A stretch of DNA of 9,895 nt from Rhodospirillaceae bacterium (GTDB lineage: Bacteria; Pseudomonadota; Alphaproteobacteria; Rhodospirillales; Magnetospirillaceae). Where the stretch lies: NCBI GenBank assembly GCA_030151865.1, contig JASLCK010000093.1, positions 1 through 9,895 of the forward strand. The letters run 5' to 3'. The notes under the pieces were generated by a model that saw only the letters and a program-made list of their open reading frames with translations, did no database searches and had not been told where the DNA came from. Made by a program: the position numbers and the translations under genes. Of the stretch, positions 1 to 6,480 are shown in pieces. Positions within the stretch are counted from its first letter, which is position 1; the number at the start of each line of letters is the position of its first letter.

Positions 1-197
1 AGCAAGGTGGTCTTGCCGCAGCCCGAAGCCCCCAGAAGGGAAAAGAATTCGCCCGGATAAATATCCAGATCCACATTATTGACGGCAGTGAAGTCGCCAA
101 AGCTTTTGGACACCCCGGCCACCCGGATCATGGGTTTGGCGTCGGGATTGTTCCAAGGTGCGAAACGATTCTGAGGTTTGGGGGCGGCCTGAGCCAT
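1..197 (-). CDS. potG: Polyamine ABC transporter ATP-binding protein, N-terminal fragment (PotG/PotA type)
   Basis: Only the first 65 codons are inside the window; the gene runs off the left edge. The protein would be the cytoplasmic ATPase that powers import of putrescine or a related polyamine. The fragment has a Pro/Asn-rich leader (residues 1-22), then the first beta strands of an ABC domain (IRVAGVSKSFGDFTAVNNV) and an intact Walker A motif GASGCGKT at residues 56-63, with Lys62 as the phosphate-binding lysine. The start at 197 is supported by AAGGA (210-206) eight bases upstream. It follows the PotF-type gene by 72 bases on the same strand, the order seen in E. coli potFGHI, which is why I call it PotG-like and not a generic ABC ATPase. 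The Walker B and signature motifs cannot be checked here. Confidence 0.88.
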   Translation of the reverse strand, partial: MAQAAPKPQNRFAPWNNPDAKPMIRVAGVSKSFGDFTAVNNVDLDIYPGEFFSLLGASGCGKTTL

Positions 198-208
198 TGC
201 CGTCATCC

Positions 209-247
209 TTTTAAATAAAGCGCCCCGGTCTTACCGGACCGGGGCGC
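209..247 (-). terminator. Hairpin between the binding-protein and ATPase genes (internal terminator/attenuator)
   Basis: GCGCCCCGGTC (220-230) and GACCGGGGCGC (237-247) form a perfect 11-bp stem with a 6-base loop. In the direction of transcription (minus strand) it is followed by the T-rich run TTTATTT (219-213). It lies between the potF stop codon and the ribosome binding site of the ATPase gene. A partial terminator or 3'-end-protecting stem at this place is common in binding-protein operons and would leave more potF than potG message. How strong it is cannot be judged from sequence alone. Confidence 0.7.
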
Positions 248-269
248 TGCCAATCAAGTCTCGGTTTGG

Positions 270-1376
270 TTACATCCCGGTCTTGACGCGGGTCCAGGTC
301 CGGGTCCGTTCACGCTCGTAGTTCTGAGCAGCCGGGGGAACCTGGAATTCCTTGGCGAGCACGGCGTCCGACGGATAGATCGCCGGGTCTTCGGCCACTT
401 CCTTCTTCATGAAGGGCTTGGCTTTCGGCACCGCGTTGGCATAGCCGGTGGTGTTGCTGATTTCAGCAATGATTTCCGGCTTCAGCAGGAAGTTGATGAA
501 CTTGTAAGCATTGTCCACATGCGGGGCATCGGCGGGAATGGCGGCGTTGTCGATATTCACGATCGCGCCTTCCTTGGGGATGATGATCCCGATATTGACG
601 CCCTTACCCGCTTCGGCGGCACGGTTGCGCGACTGCACCAGATCGCCGACATAGCCGTGCGCGACGCAGATGTCGCCGTTGGCCAGATCGTTGATGTACT
701 TCGACGAATGGAAGTAACGCACATTGCTGCGGATCGCGGTCACGGTGGCGGCTGCGGCCTTCAGGTCGTCGGGCGACTGGCTGGCGCCGTTCTTGCCCTT
801 ATAGACCATGGCGGCGGGGAACACCTCGGTCGGGGTGTCCAGCAGGGTGACGCCACAGCCCTTCAGCTTGGACGAGACCGCCGGATCGAAGATCAGGGCC
901 CAGCTGTCGAGCGGAGCCGACGGATTGGCCTTCTTCACCGCGTCGATGTTATAGCCGATGCCGGTGGCGGCGATCATATAAGGCACGGCGAACAGGTTGC
1001 CAGGATCGGCGACCGCCCCCAGGGTCTTCATCACCGCCGGATCAAGGTTGCCATAGTTCGACAGCTTGGCGCGGTCCAGCTTCTGATAGATGCCCGACTT
1101 GATCTGATTGGCCAGGAACGGCGAGGCCGAGGGGAACACCACGTCATAGCCCGACTTGCCGGCCTGCAGCTTGGCTTGCAGGGTCTCGTTGCTGTCATAG
1201 ACGTCGTAATTCACCTTGATGCCGGTTTCGGCGGTGAACTTTTCCAAGGTGTCGGGCGCGATATAGTCCGACCAGTTGTACACGTTCAGGACCTTTTCCT
1301 CGGCGGCGAAGGCCGACGAAGACAGGGCGGCGATGGCCGACACCGAAACGAGCAGAGCGGTAAAGGAAAGGCGCAT
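270..1376 (-). CDS. potF: Periplasmic putrescine/polyamine-binding protein (PotF family)
   Basis: A 368-residue extracytoplasmic solute-binding protein that should capture putrescine or a similar polyamine in the periplasm and deliver it to an ABC permease. Residues 1-24 are a signal peptide ending AFA before AEEK. The mature part follows E. coli PotF (370 residues) almost throughout: VYNWSDYIAPDTLEKF near the start, PSAS at 82-85, ATGIGYN, the RYFHSSKYINDLANGDICVA block, and the C-terminal RTRTWTRVKTG. By recalled comparison with the E. coli pocket, Trp35, Ser36, Tyr38, Ser83, Glu184, Asp245, Asp276 and Tyr312 are kept. The equivalents of Trp244 and Phe276 are Tyr242 and Asn274, so the preferred ligand may not be exactly putrescine. 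The start is preceded by a G-rich AGGGGGG ribosome site. The PotG-type gene lies just downstream. Confidence 0.93.
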   Translation of the reverse strand: MRLSFTALLVSVSAIAALSSSAFAAEEKVLNVYNWSDYIAPDTLEKFTAETGIKVNYDVYDSNETLQAKLQAGKSGYDVVFPSASPFLANQIKSGIYQKLDRAKLSNYGNLDPAVMKTLGAVADPGNLFAVPYMIAATGIGYNIDAVKKANPSAPLDSWALIFDPAVSSKLKGCGVTLLDTPTEVFPAAMVYKGKNGASQSPDDLKAAAATVTAIRSNVRYFHSSKYINDLANGDICVAHGYVGDLVQSRNRAAEAGKGVNIGIIIPKEGAIVNIDNAAIPADAPHVDNAYKFINFLLKPEIIAEISNTTGYANAVPKAKPFMKKEVAEDPAIYPSDAVLAKEFQVPPAAQNYERERTRTWTRVKTGM

Positions 1377-1468
1377 GTGAACCCCCCTAGGGCGATTGAA
1401 CGAGGCGGCGTTCCGTTATTCCCAAGGCATCACCCTATAATGCCCAGCGAACGTCCGCGCGAGCCCCG

Positions 1469-1497
1469 ATGATTCCCGCGCTCACCCCCCCTGTCAA
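1469..1497 (-). promoter_or_regulatory. Candidate sigma-70 promoter for the potF-like gene
   Basis: On the minus strand TTGACA (1497-1492, perfect -35) is followed after 17 bases by AATCAT (1474-1469, 4 of 6 to the -10 consensus). It would start transcription about 85 bases before the potF start codon. The spacer is very G-rich. This is a match by eye only; no operator was recognised in the rest of the 274-base gap (1377-1650). Confidence 0.4.
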
Positions 1498-1589
1498 CAC
1501 GCAATCCCCCTCTGCCTTGACATTATCATCTTGCGCAGCTTTTCAGCTTAGCCACAGAGAAAAAACAACCTCAAAAGTTGTTCTGAACG

Positions 1590-1618
1590 CTGGAAAGATT
1601 TGCAAGAATAGCGATAAT
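1590..1618 (+). promoter_or_regulatory. Candidate promoter for the Sel1-repeat protease gene
   Basis: GATAAT (1613-1618) matches 5 of 6 bases of the -10 consensus and sits about 33 bases before the start codon. The -35 at the proper distance (CTGGAA, 1590-1595) is poor. A small inverted repeat, AACAAC (1564-1569) and GTTGTT (1577-1582), lies just upstream and could be an activator or repressor site. A G-rich ribosome site (AGGGGG, about 1634-1639) precedes the ATG at 1651. Confidence 0.3.
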
Positions 1619-1650
1619 CGTCAACCGACATCCACAGGGGGTTTATCCAG

Positions 1651-3219
1651 ATGATCCGTCATTTCCTGGGGCGTGCGTTCATGGCCGTCGCCCTGATCGC
1701 TTCCGCCGCGCCTGTTTTAACCGTACCGCAACAGGCTCAGGCCCGATCCGATGATCCGGATGCGGCGGAACGGCGCGCCAACGCCAAACGGATCCGCGAA
1801 GCTGCCGAGGATGGCGACGTCAAGGCGCAATTGGCTTTGGGTCTGATGCATGCCACCGGGGGGCAAGGCGTGCGCCACAGCTATAAGGACGCGGCGAAGT
1901 GGTTCAAGGCTGCATCGGCCCAGGGGGATGCCCACGCCACTTATTATCTGGGGGTGCTCTACAGCATCGGCAAAGGGGTCGATCAGGATTCCGACGAGGC
2001 GTTGCGTCTGTTTCGAGCCGCCGCCGCCAAGAACGATCCGGCCGCCATGGTCGCCATCGGTGATGCCTATAACGACGGCGACGGCGTCAGCGAAGACGCC
2101 AAGCAGGCCTATAGCTGGTACAAGCGTGCCGCCGAAATGAATTACCCCCGCGGTCAGACCATGGTCGGCTGGTTCATGCTGACCGGACGCGGCGGCGCAC
2201 CCAAGGATTCGAAACAGGCGGCGGGCATGGTCCGCGCCGGGGCCGAACAGGGCGATGGCATGTCGATGTTCGTTCTGGCCCAATTGCTGAGTGTGGGCGA
2301 AGGCGTGTCCAAGGACCCCCGGCAGGCTTATATGTGGGCCTTGCTGGCCAGCGACCGCGATGTCGATAAGGCTGACACCCTGATCAGCCAGTTGGACCGT
2401 CAATTGAGCGCCGCCGATAAGGATGCGGCCCGCAAGCAGGCGCAAGGCTGGCGTCCCAAGAAGGCCGGGCAAAGCGCCGATCCCTATATCGGCAAGGGCG
2501 GCAAAGACGACGACGGCCAGGGTGGCGGCGCATCCGACAAATCCACCAAAAGCGGCGGATCGCAGGGCGGACAAGCTGCCGCTCAGGGGCAAGTGGTCGC
2601 CACCGGCAGTGGCTTCTTTGTCAGCCGTCAGGGCCATGTCGTCACCAATCACCATGTCATCAAGGGCTGCTCCCGCCTGGATTTGGGCAACGAAGCCATC
2701 GGCATGATGCCCGCCCAGGTGATGGGCGATGATCCCGGCAATGATCTGGCTTTGCTGAAGACCGGATACGAACCGAAATCGGTGGCCAATTTCCGGTCCG
2801 GCCCGGTCCGTCAGGCGGAAAATGTCATGGCCTACGGCTATCCCCTGACCGGTCTGGTCTCGTCGGGCGGCAACGCCACCAGCGGCAACATCACCGCCCT
2901 GACCGGGATGCGCGACGATGTGCGCTATTATCAGATGTCGGCCCCGGTCCAGCCCGGCAATTCCGGTGGCCCGATGGTGGACGCCAGCGGCAATGTGGTC
3001 GGTGTGGTGGTATCCAAGCTGGACGCCCTGGGCGTTGCCAAGGTCATCAATGACATTCCGCAGAACGTCAATTTTGCCATCAAGGCATCACTGGCCGCCA
3101 ACTTCCTGGACAGCCATTCCATCACCTATGGATCCGCCGCCCTGGGCGACGCCAAAAGCCCGCCCGACCTGAGCGAACAGGTGAAATCCTTTACCGTGCA
3201 GGTCCGTTGCTACAACTGA
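1651..3219 (+). CDS. Exported Sel1-repeat protein with C-terminal trypsin-like (S1C/HtrA-type) serine protease domain
   Basis: A 522-residue protein likely secreted to the periplasm and acting as a protease. Residues 1-32 look like a signal peptide (RHFLGR, hydrophobic core, then QAQA before RSDD). Five Sel1-like repeats of about 36 residues follow (roughly 54-90, 91-127, 128-163, 164-200, 201-236), recognisable by the A..LG.lY..G.GV..D...A..W...AA pattern; such repeats form helical protein-binding scaffolds. A Gly/Ser/Lys/Asp-rich linker spans about 268-312. The protease domain (about 313-490) has the full triad: His335 in TNHHV, Asp365 in DPGNDLALL, Ser438 in QPGNSGGP. There is no PDZ domain, unlike DegP. 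The only two cysteines, Cys340 and Cys520, could form a disulfide tying the C-terminus to the catalytic-His loop (inference). It is monocistronic, with its own terminator. The substrate is unknown. Confidence 0.9.
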   Translation: MIRHFLGRAFMAVALIASAAPVLTVPQQAQARSDDPDAAERRANAKRIREAAEDGDVKAQLALGLMHATGGQGVRHSYKDAAKWFKAASAQGDAHATYYLGVLYSIGKGVDQDSDEALRLFRAAAAKNDPAAMVAIGDAYNDGDGVSEDAKQAYSWYKRAAEMNYPRGQTMVGWFMLTGRGGAPKDSKQAAGMVRAGAEQGDGMSMFVLAQLLSVGEGVSKDPRQAYMWALLASDRDVDKADTLISQLDRQLSAADKDAARKQAQGWRPKKAGQSADPYIGKGGKDDDGQGGGASDKSTKSGGSQGGQAAAQGQVVATGSGFFVSRQGHVVTNHHVIKGCSRLDLGNEAIGMMPAQVMGDDPGNDLALLKTGYEPKSVANFRSGPVRQAENVMAYGYPLTGLVSSGGNATSGNITALTGMRDDVRYYQMSAPVQPGNSGGPMVDASGNVVGVVVSKLDALGVAKVINDIPQNVNFAIKASLAANFLDSHSITYGSAALGDAKSPPDLSEQVKSFTVQVRCYN

Positions 3220-3231
3220 CCGCCTGAAACC

Positions 3232-3265
3232 AAAAACCGGGGATGGAAACATTCCCGGTTTTTTT
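3232..3265 (+). terminator. Rho-independent terminator of the Sel1-protease gene
   Basis: AAAAACCGGG (3232-3241) pairs with CCCGGTTTTT (3254-3263), and the stem can extend by one G-T and one A-T pair around an eight-base loop. An uninterrupted T run (3259-3265) follows. It starts 12 bases after the stop codon at 3219. Confidence 0.88.
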
Positions 3266-3287
3266 ACACTTTGCGCATAACCCAGGG

Positions 3288-3314
3288 GTGACAGAGGCGC
3301 AGCAAAATTATAAT
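3288..3314 (+). promoter_or_regulatory. Candidate upstream promoter of the CoA-transferase operon
   Basis: A perfect TATAAT (3309-3314) is preceded by GTGACA (3288-3293, 5 of 6 to the -35 consensus), but the spacer is only 15 bases. If used, it would give a leader of about 130 bases before the ATG at 3450. Confidence 0.3.
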
Positions 3315-3378
3315 CTCTGGCAAAACAACGGTCGAAGAGAAGGATAAACCTTCATTTTCTGAAATAAAACAGCGGCTT

Positions 3379-3423
3379 TTGTCTGGGACCCTCTGGAAAT
3401 TATAAGACCTTAAATAATTAAGG
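3379..3423 (+). promoter_or_regulatory. Candidate proximal promoter with overlapping palindrome, CoA-transferase operon
   Basis: TTGTCT (3379-3384) and TATAAG (3401-3406) form a fair sigma-70 pair with a 16-base spacer. The predicted start falls inside a perfect inverted repeat, CCTTAA (3408-3413), four bases, TTAAGG (3418-3423). A palindrome at the transcription start fits a repressor operator (inference). The ribosome site AAAGGAG (3435-3441) lies eight bases before the ATG at 3450. Confidence 0.4.
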
Positions 3424-3449
3424 CCCGCCTGTCTAAAGGAGACAGAGGA

Positions 3450-4220
3450 ATGTCCAATGGAAAGGTAAAGCAGCTTGCAGACGCCCTTGGCGCCGTCAAA
3501 AGCGGTTGCAGGCTGATGTTGAGCGAGTTTGTGGGATCGGCGCAACCGTCGAAGTCGATCGAGTGGATTGTCGAAAACAAGGTCGGTGATCTGACGCTGA
3601 TCGTCTGCACCCCTGGGTACCGTGACAATTTTCTGATGGGCCGTCTGTTTGAAAACGGCCTGGTGCGCGAACTGATCTCGTCGCATGTCGGCACCTCGTC
3701 CGGCTGCACCGAGGCGTATCTGTCAGGCAAGATGCTGGTCAAGCAGATCTATCCCATGGGCACCTGGGCGGAGAAGGTCCGTGCGGGCGGCATGGGTCTG
3801 GGCGGCGTTTTGGTTCCCGTCGGCGTCGGTATCCTGGATGAGCCGGGCCTGTTCCCCGAACTGGACCAGCCCAAGCAGAAGATCACCCTGAACGGCCAAG
3901 ACTATTTCGTCGAGGAAGCCCTGACCGCCGATGTCTCGATCATCCGCGGCTGGCGGGCCGATCCGCTGGGCAATGTGGAATTCCGCAATACCGGCGTGAT
4001 CAACCAGTGCGACATGGCCATGGCGGGCGAATACACCATCGCCGAAGTCAGCGAGATTGTGCCGGTCGGCACCATTCCCCCTGACCGCGTCGGCTGCCCC
4101 GGCGTGTTCGTCGATGCCGTGGTGCAGGGCTATACCCGCGCCGAGCAGGACGATCTGTACCGCAACAACTGGATCCGCCTGGGCATTTTGGACCCGGAAA
4201 AAGAAGAGGTGTCGGCATGA
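3450..4220 (+). CDS. CoA-transferase family I, alpha subunit (acetoacetyl/3-oxoacid class, AtoD/ScoA-like)
   Basis: The alpha subunit of a two-subunit enzyme that moves coenzyme A between carboxylic acids in the cytoplasm. Family marks are PMGTWAEKVRAGG (102-114), the glycine-rich loop GLGGVLVPVGVG (116-127), and the typical core LTADVSIIRGWRADPLGNVEFR (158-179), followed by IVPVG and PGVFVD. At 256 residues it is longer than AtoD (about 220) because of a tail of about 30 residues after VVQGY (from about 228). The usual N-terminal glycine motif GGF..G.P reads SEFVGSAQP (25-33). These differences mean the acid substrate cannot be assigned. Its TGA stop overlaps the start of the beta subunit gene (ATGA), so the two are surely co-translated. 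The N-terminus is fixed by a strong AAAGGAG site. No succinyl- or acetyl-specific residue pattern was recognised. Confidence 0.87.
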   Translation: MSNGKVKQLADALGAVKSGCRLMLSEFVGSAQPSKSIEWIVENKVGDLTLIVCTPGYRDNFLMGRLFENGLVRELISSHVGTSSGCTEAYLSGKMLVKQIYPMGTWAEKVRAGGMGLGGVLVPVGVGILDEPGLFPELDQPKQKITLNGQDYFVEEALTADVSIIRGWRADPLGNVEFRNTGVINQCDMAMAGEYTIAEVSEIVPVGTIPPDRVGCPGVFVDAVVQGYTRAEQDDLYRNNWIRLGILDPEKEEVSA

Positions 4221-4903
4221 ACTGCGCCGTCGATCCCAAGACTCTCGACCCCCGGGTCGTCATCGCCAAGCGTTGCGCCCTGGAAATGAAGGACGGCGAC
4301 GTCATTAATCTAGGTTTTGGCATTCCCACCATGGCCGCCGATTACCTGCCGCCCGGCGTCAACGTTTTCCTGCATTCGGAAAATGGCTGCATCGGTGCCG
4401 CCGCCAAGCCTGCGACCCATCTCGCCGACAGCGATCTGACCAACGCCAGCGGCGCGCCCATGCTGACGCGGCCGGGTGCCTCGTTCATGTCGCTGACCAC
4501 CTCGTTCGGGGCCATGCGCAACGGCTATATCAAGACCTCGATCCTGGGCGCTCTGGAAGTGGACGAGGAAGGCACCCTGGCCAACTGGGCCATTCCCCGC
4601 AACAGCTATTGGTGGCCGGGGCCGGGTGGCGCCATGGATTTGTGCTACGGCGTGCCGCGTATCGTCGCAGCCTTGCAACACACCGATAAGGCGGGCAACA
4701 GCAAGGTGCGGCGCAAGACCGACCTGCCGCCGACCGGACGGCGTTGCGTCAAGACCATCATCACCGACAAGGCGGTGTTCGATGTCGGCAGCGACGGCCT
4801 GATCCTGCGTGAAGCCCTGCCAGGCCTTAGCGTGGACGACATCCGCGCCATTACCGAAGCCCGCTTCACCGTGGCCGACGACTTCAAGCCGATGCCGATT
4901 TAA
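4217..4903 (+). CDS. CoA-transferase family I, beta subunit (acetoacetyl/3-oxoacid class, AtoA/ScoB-like)
   Basis: The catalytic subunit, 228 residues. The family signature FLHSENG is at 51-57, with Glu55 the residue expected to carry the CoA thioester intermediate. NLGFGIPTMAADYLP (31-45), GGAMDL (137-142), HTDKAG, and IITDKAVFDV (181-190) are all standard for this subunit. An unusual stretch, RNSYWWPGPGG (128-138), replaces the GKMVKGMGG found in AtoA-type proteins as I recall them; it lies next to GGAMDL and may shape the acyl site. The start overlaps the alpha stop as ATGA, with GAGGTG as ribosome site. A strong terminator follows. Substrate candidates include acetoacetate, butyrate, succinate or a hydroxyacid; none can be preferred on sequence alone. 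Confidence 0.88.
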   Translation: MNCAVDPKTLDPRVVIAKRCALEMKDGDVINLGFGIPTMAADYLPPGVNVFLHSENGCIGAAAKPATHLADSDLTNASGAPMLTRPGASFMSLTTSFGAMRNGYIKTSILGALEVDEEGTLANWAIPRNSYWWPGPGGAMDLCYGVPRIVAALQHTDKAGNSKVRRKTDLPPTGRRCVKTIITDKAVFDVGSDGLILREALPGLSVDDIRAITEARFTVADDFKPMPI

Positions 4904-4927
4904 GCCATCGCACGAAGCGCCGAAAGC

Positions 4928-4966
4928 AAAGCCCCCGAAGACCATCTCTTCGGGGGCTTTTTTCTT
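4928..4966. terminator. Bidirectional terminator between the convergent CoA-transferase and glutamine-synthetase-like genes
   Basis: AAAGCCCCCGAAGA (4928-4941) and TCTTCGGGGGCTTT (4947-4960) form a perfect 14-bp stem with loop CCATC, followed on the plus strand by a run of six T (4958-4963). On the minus strand the arm ends in TTT and continues TGCTTTC, so it can also end the convergent gene, whose stop codon (4967-4965) overlaps the plus-strand T tract. Confidence 0.9.
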
Positions 4967-6299
4967 AGATATTCAGCAACAGATGTTCGCGTTCCCACGA
5001 CGACACCACGCGCTGATAGGCCTCCCACTCGGCATCCTTGACCGCCAGCAGGGCGTCACAAAAATCTTCGCCCAGCACGTCGCGCAAGGGACGGGCCAGG
5101 GACAGCTTGCGGATGGCGTCGGGCAATTGGCGCGGCAGGGAATGAGCGCGGGTATAACCCGATCCAACGATGGGATCGCCGGGGTCCAACTGTTCCTCGA
5201 TCCCCAACCAGCCGCAGGCCAACGACCCGGCGATGGCCAGATAAGGATTGGCGTCGGCCCCCGCCAGGCGATTCTCGACACGGCGCGCCGCCGGACCGGA
5301 ATCCGGGACCCGTAGGCCAACCGTGCGGTTGTCGCGGCCCCAATGGACATTGATGGGCGCGTCGTAATCGGGGACCAGACGGCGATAGGAATTGACGTTG
5401 GGGGCAAACAGCAGCATGGCGGCAGGCAGATATTTGCGCAAACCACCGATGAACCAGCGAAACAGGTCGGTATCCTGCCCGTCGGGATGGGCGAACAGGT
5501 TCTTGCCGTTGGCATCCAACACATTTTGATGGATGTGCATGGCGCTGCCCGGCTCGTTTTGCATCGGCTTGGCCATGAAGGTGGCGAAGACGTTATGGGC
5601 CAAAGCCGCCTGACGCACCGTGCGCTTGAACAGGAAGACCTGATCGGCCAGCTCCAGCGCCGTGCCGTGATTGAAATTGATCTCCATCTGCGCCGCCCCA
5701 GCTTCGTGGGACAGGGTATCGATGTCCAACCCCTGGGCGTCGCAATAATCATAGACCCGTTCGAACAGCGGATCGAATTCGTTCACCGCGTCGATGCCAT
5801 AGGATTGCCGCCCGGTTTCGGGCCGACCCGAGCGGCCGATCGGCGGCTCCAGCGGATAGTCGGGATCGCTGTTGCTTTTGACCAGAAAGAATTCCAATTC
5901 CGGCGCAACGATCGGCGTCCATCCCCGGTCGGCATAGAGAGCCAGAACCCGACGCAGCAGATGGCGGGGCGAGATTTCCACCGGACGGCCATCAGCATAA
6001 AGACAGTCGGAAATCACCAGGGCGGTCGGCTCGTCGTACCAAGGCACCATGCGCAGGGTTTCCGGGTCGGGCCGCAGGTAAACGTCGCCGTTGGCTTCGT
6101 TAGTAACGTCTTCCTCGGGATAATCGCCGGTGATGGTCTGGACGAAAATGGCTTCGGGCAGGCGCAAGCCGCCCTCGTAGCTGGCCAGAAATTTACGGGC
6201 GGGCAGGATTTTACCGCGCGCCACACCGGACATGTCAGGCACCAGACATTCGACCTCGGTGATGGCATTTTCGGTCAGCCAATCGCGTATATTGGTCAT
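4965..6299 (-). CDS. Glutamine-synthetase-family ligase, probable gamma-glutamylpolyamine (putrescine) synthetase, PuuA-like
   Basis: A 444-residue cytoplasmic enzyme of the glutamine synthetase type I fold. The beta-grasp segment is at about 13-35 (VECLVPDMSGVARGKILPA). Catalytic elements are Glu134 and Glu136 (PELEFF), Glu199 and Glu206 (SHEAGAAQMEINF), His255 (GSAMHIH), Arg306 (NSYRRLVP), Arg325 and Arg330 (RDNRTVGLR), and Glu342/Arg344 (RVENRL). The NLYDLP adenylylation motif of true GlnA is absent: the region reads GYTRAHSLPRQLPDA (381-395). Lack of that motif, the C-terminal EWEAYQRVVSSWE pattern, and a PotF/PotG transporter on the same strand point to gamma-glutamylation of putrescine or another polyamine rather than ammonia assimilation (inference). 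I chose the ATG at 6299 (MTNIRDWL); the frame stays open to 6536, but that extension has no family similarity and would overlap the divergent gene. The ribosome site is weak. Confidence 0.85.
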   Translation of the reverse strand: MTNIRDWLTENAITEVECLVPDMSGVARGKILPARKFLASYEGGLRLPEAIFVQTITGDYPEEDVTNEANGDVYLRPDPETLRMVPWYDEPTALVISDCLYADGRPVEISPRHLLRRVLALYADRGWTPIVAPELEFFLVKSNSDPDYPLEPPIGRSGRPETGRQSYGIDAVNEFDPLFERVYDYCDAQGLDIDTLSHEAGAAQMEINFNHGTALELADQVFLFKRTVRQAALAHNVFATFMAKPMQNEPGSAMHIHQNVLDANGKNLFAHPDGQDTDLFRWFIGGLRKYLPAAMLLFAPNVNSYRRLVPDYDAPINVHWGRDNRTVGLRVPDSGPAARRVENRLAGADANPYLAIAGSLACGWLGIEEQLDPGDPIVGSGYTRAHSLPRQLPDAIRKLSLARPLRDVLGEDFCDALLAVKDAEWEAYQRVVSSWEREHLLLNI

Positions 6300-6480
6300 G
6301 ACAGGCTTTTCTCGCTTCTTAACTCCCCTGCTGATCAGCATGCCACCGAAGCACGGTCTTGTCGTGCCTTTCAATCTCTCGCTCAAACGCTTCTGCCGGG
6401 CAGGAAAATCGATTGCGCGGCGGGACCGATTGCAGGACAGTACCGAAAAGCGGCCAAGCCGCGACGAGGGATCATAAGCA
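6300..6480. promoter_or_regulatory. Divergent promoter region with a 12-bp palindrome
   Basis: This 181-base gap separates the glutamine-synthetase-like gene (minus) from the coiled-coil gene (plus). A perfect palindrome, TGCTGATCAGCA (6329-6340), lies 30-41 bases upstream of the ATG at 6299 and could be an operator. A weak minus-strand promoter candidate is GTGACC (6500-6495) with TATGAT (6476-6471) at 18-base spacing. No good plus-strand promoter was seen. The ribosome site GAGGG (6466-6470) serves the ATG at 6481. Confidence 0.3.

Noticed and set aside
519..1472. Plus-strand open frame of 317 codons opposite potF
   Set aside because: It is antisense to a clearly conserved PotF protein, its product is His/Gly/Arg-rich without any domain, and it results from high GC at the third codon position.
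1643..1651. DnaA-box-like TTATCCAGA
   Set aside because: It is a single imperfect copy next to a start codon, with no cluster of boxes or AT-rich unwinding region, so it is not an origin.
1469..1654. Plus-strand 61-codon frame in the gap before the Sel1-protease gene
   Set aside because: It has no ribosome site, low-complexity composition and no recognisable motif; the region fits promoters for the flanking divergent genes better.
1717..2655. Minus-strand 312-codon frame inside the Sel1-protease gene
   Set aside because: It is the shadow of a gene with clear repeats and a protease triad; the Gly/Ala/Leu-rich product has no domain.
3264..3742. Minus-strand frames of 140 and 110 codons over the CoA-transferase leader
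   Set aside because: They overlap promoter elements and the conserved alpha subunit, and have no ribosome site or domain.
6330..6345. Sigma-54-like promoter (TGGCAT ... GC on the minus strand) before the glutamine-synthetase-like gene
   Set aside because: The GG-to-GC spacing is one base too long and the -12 element lacks the TTGC core.
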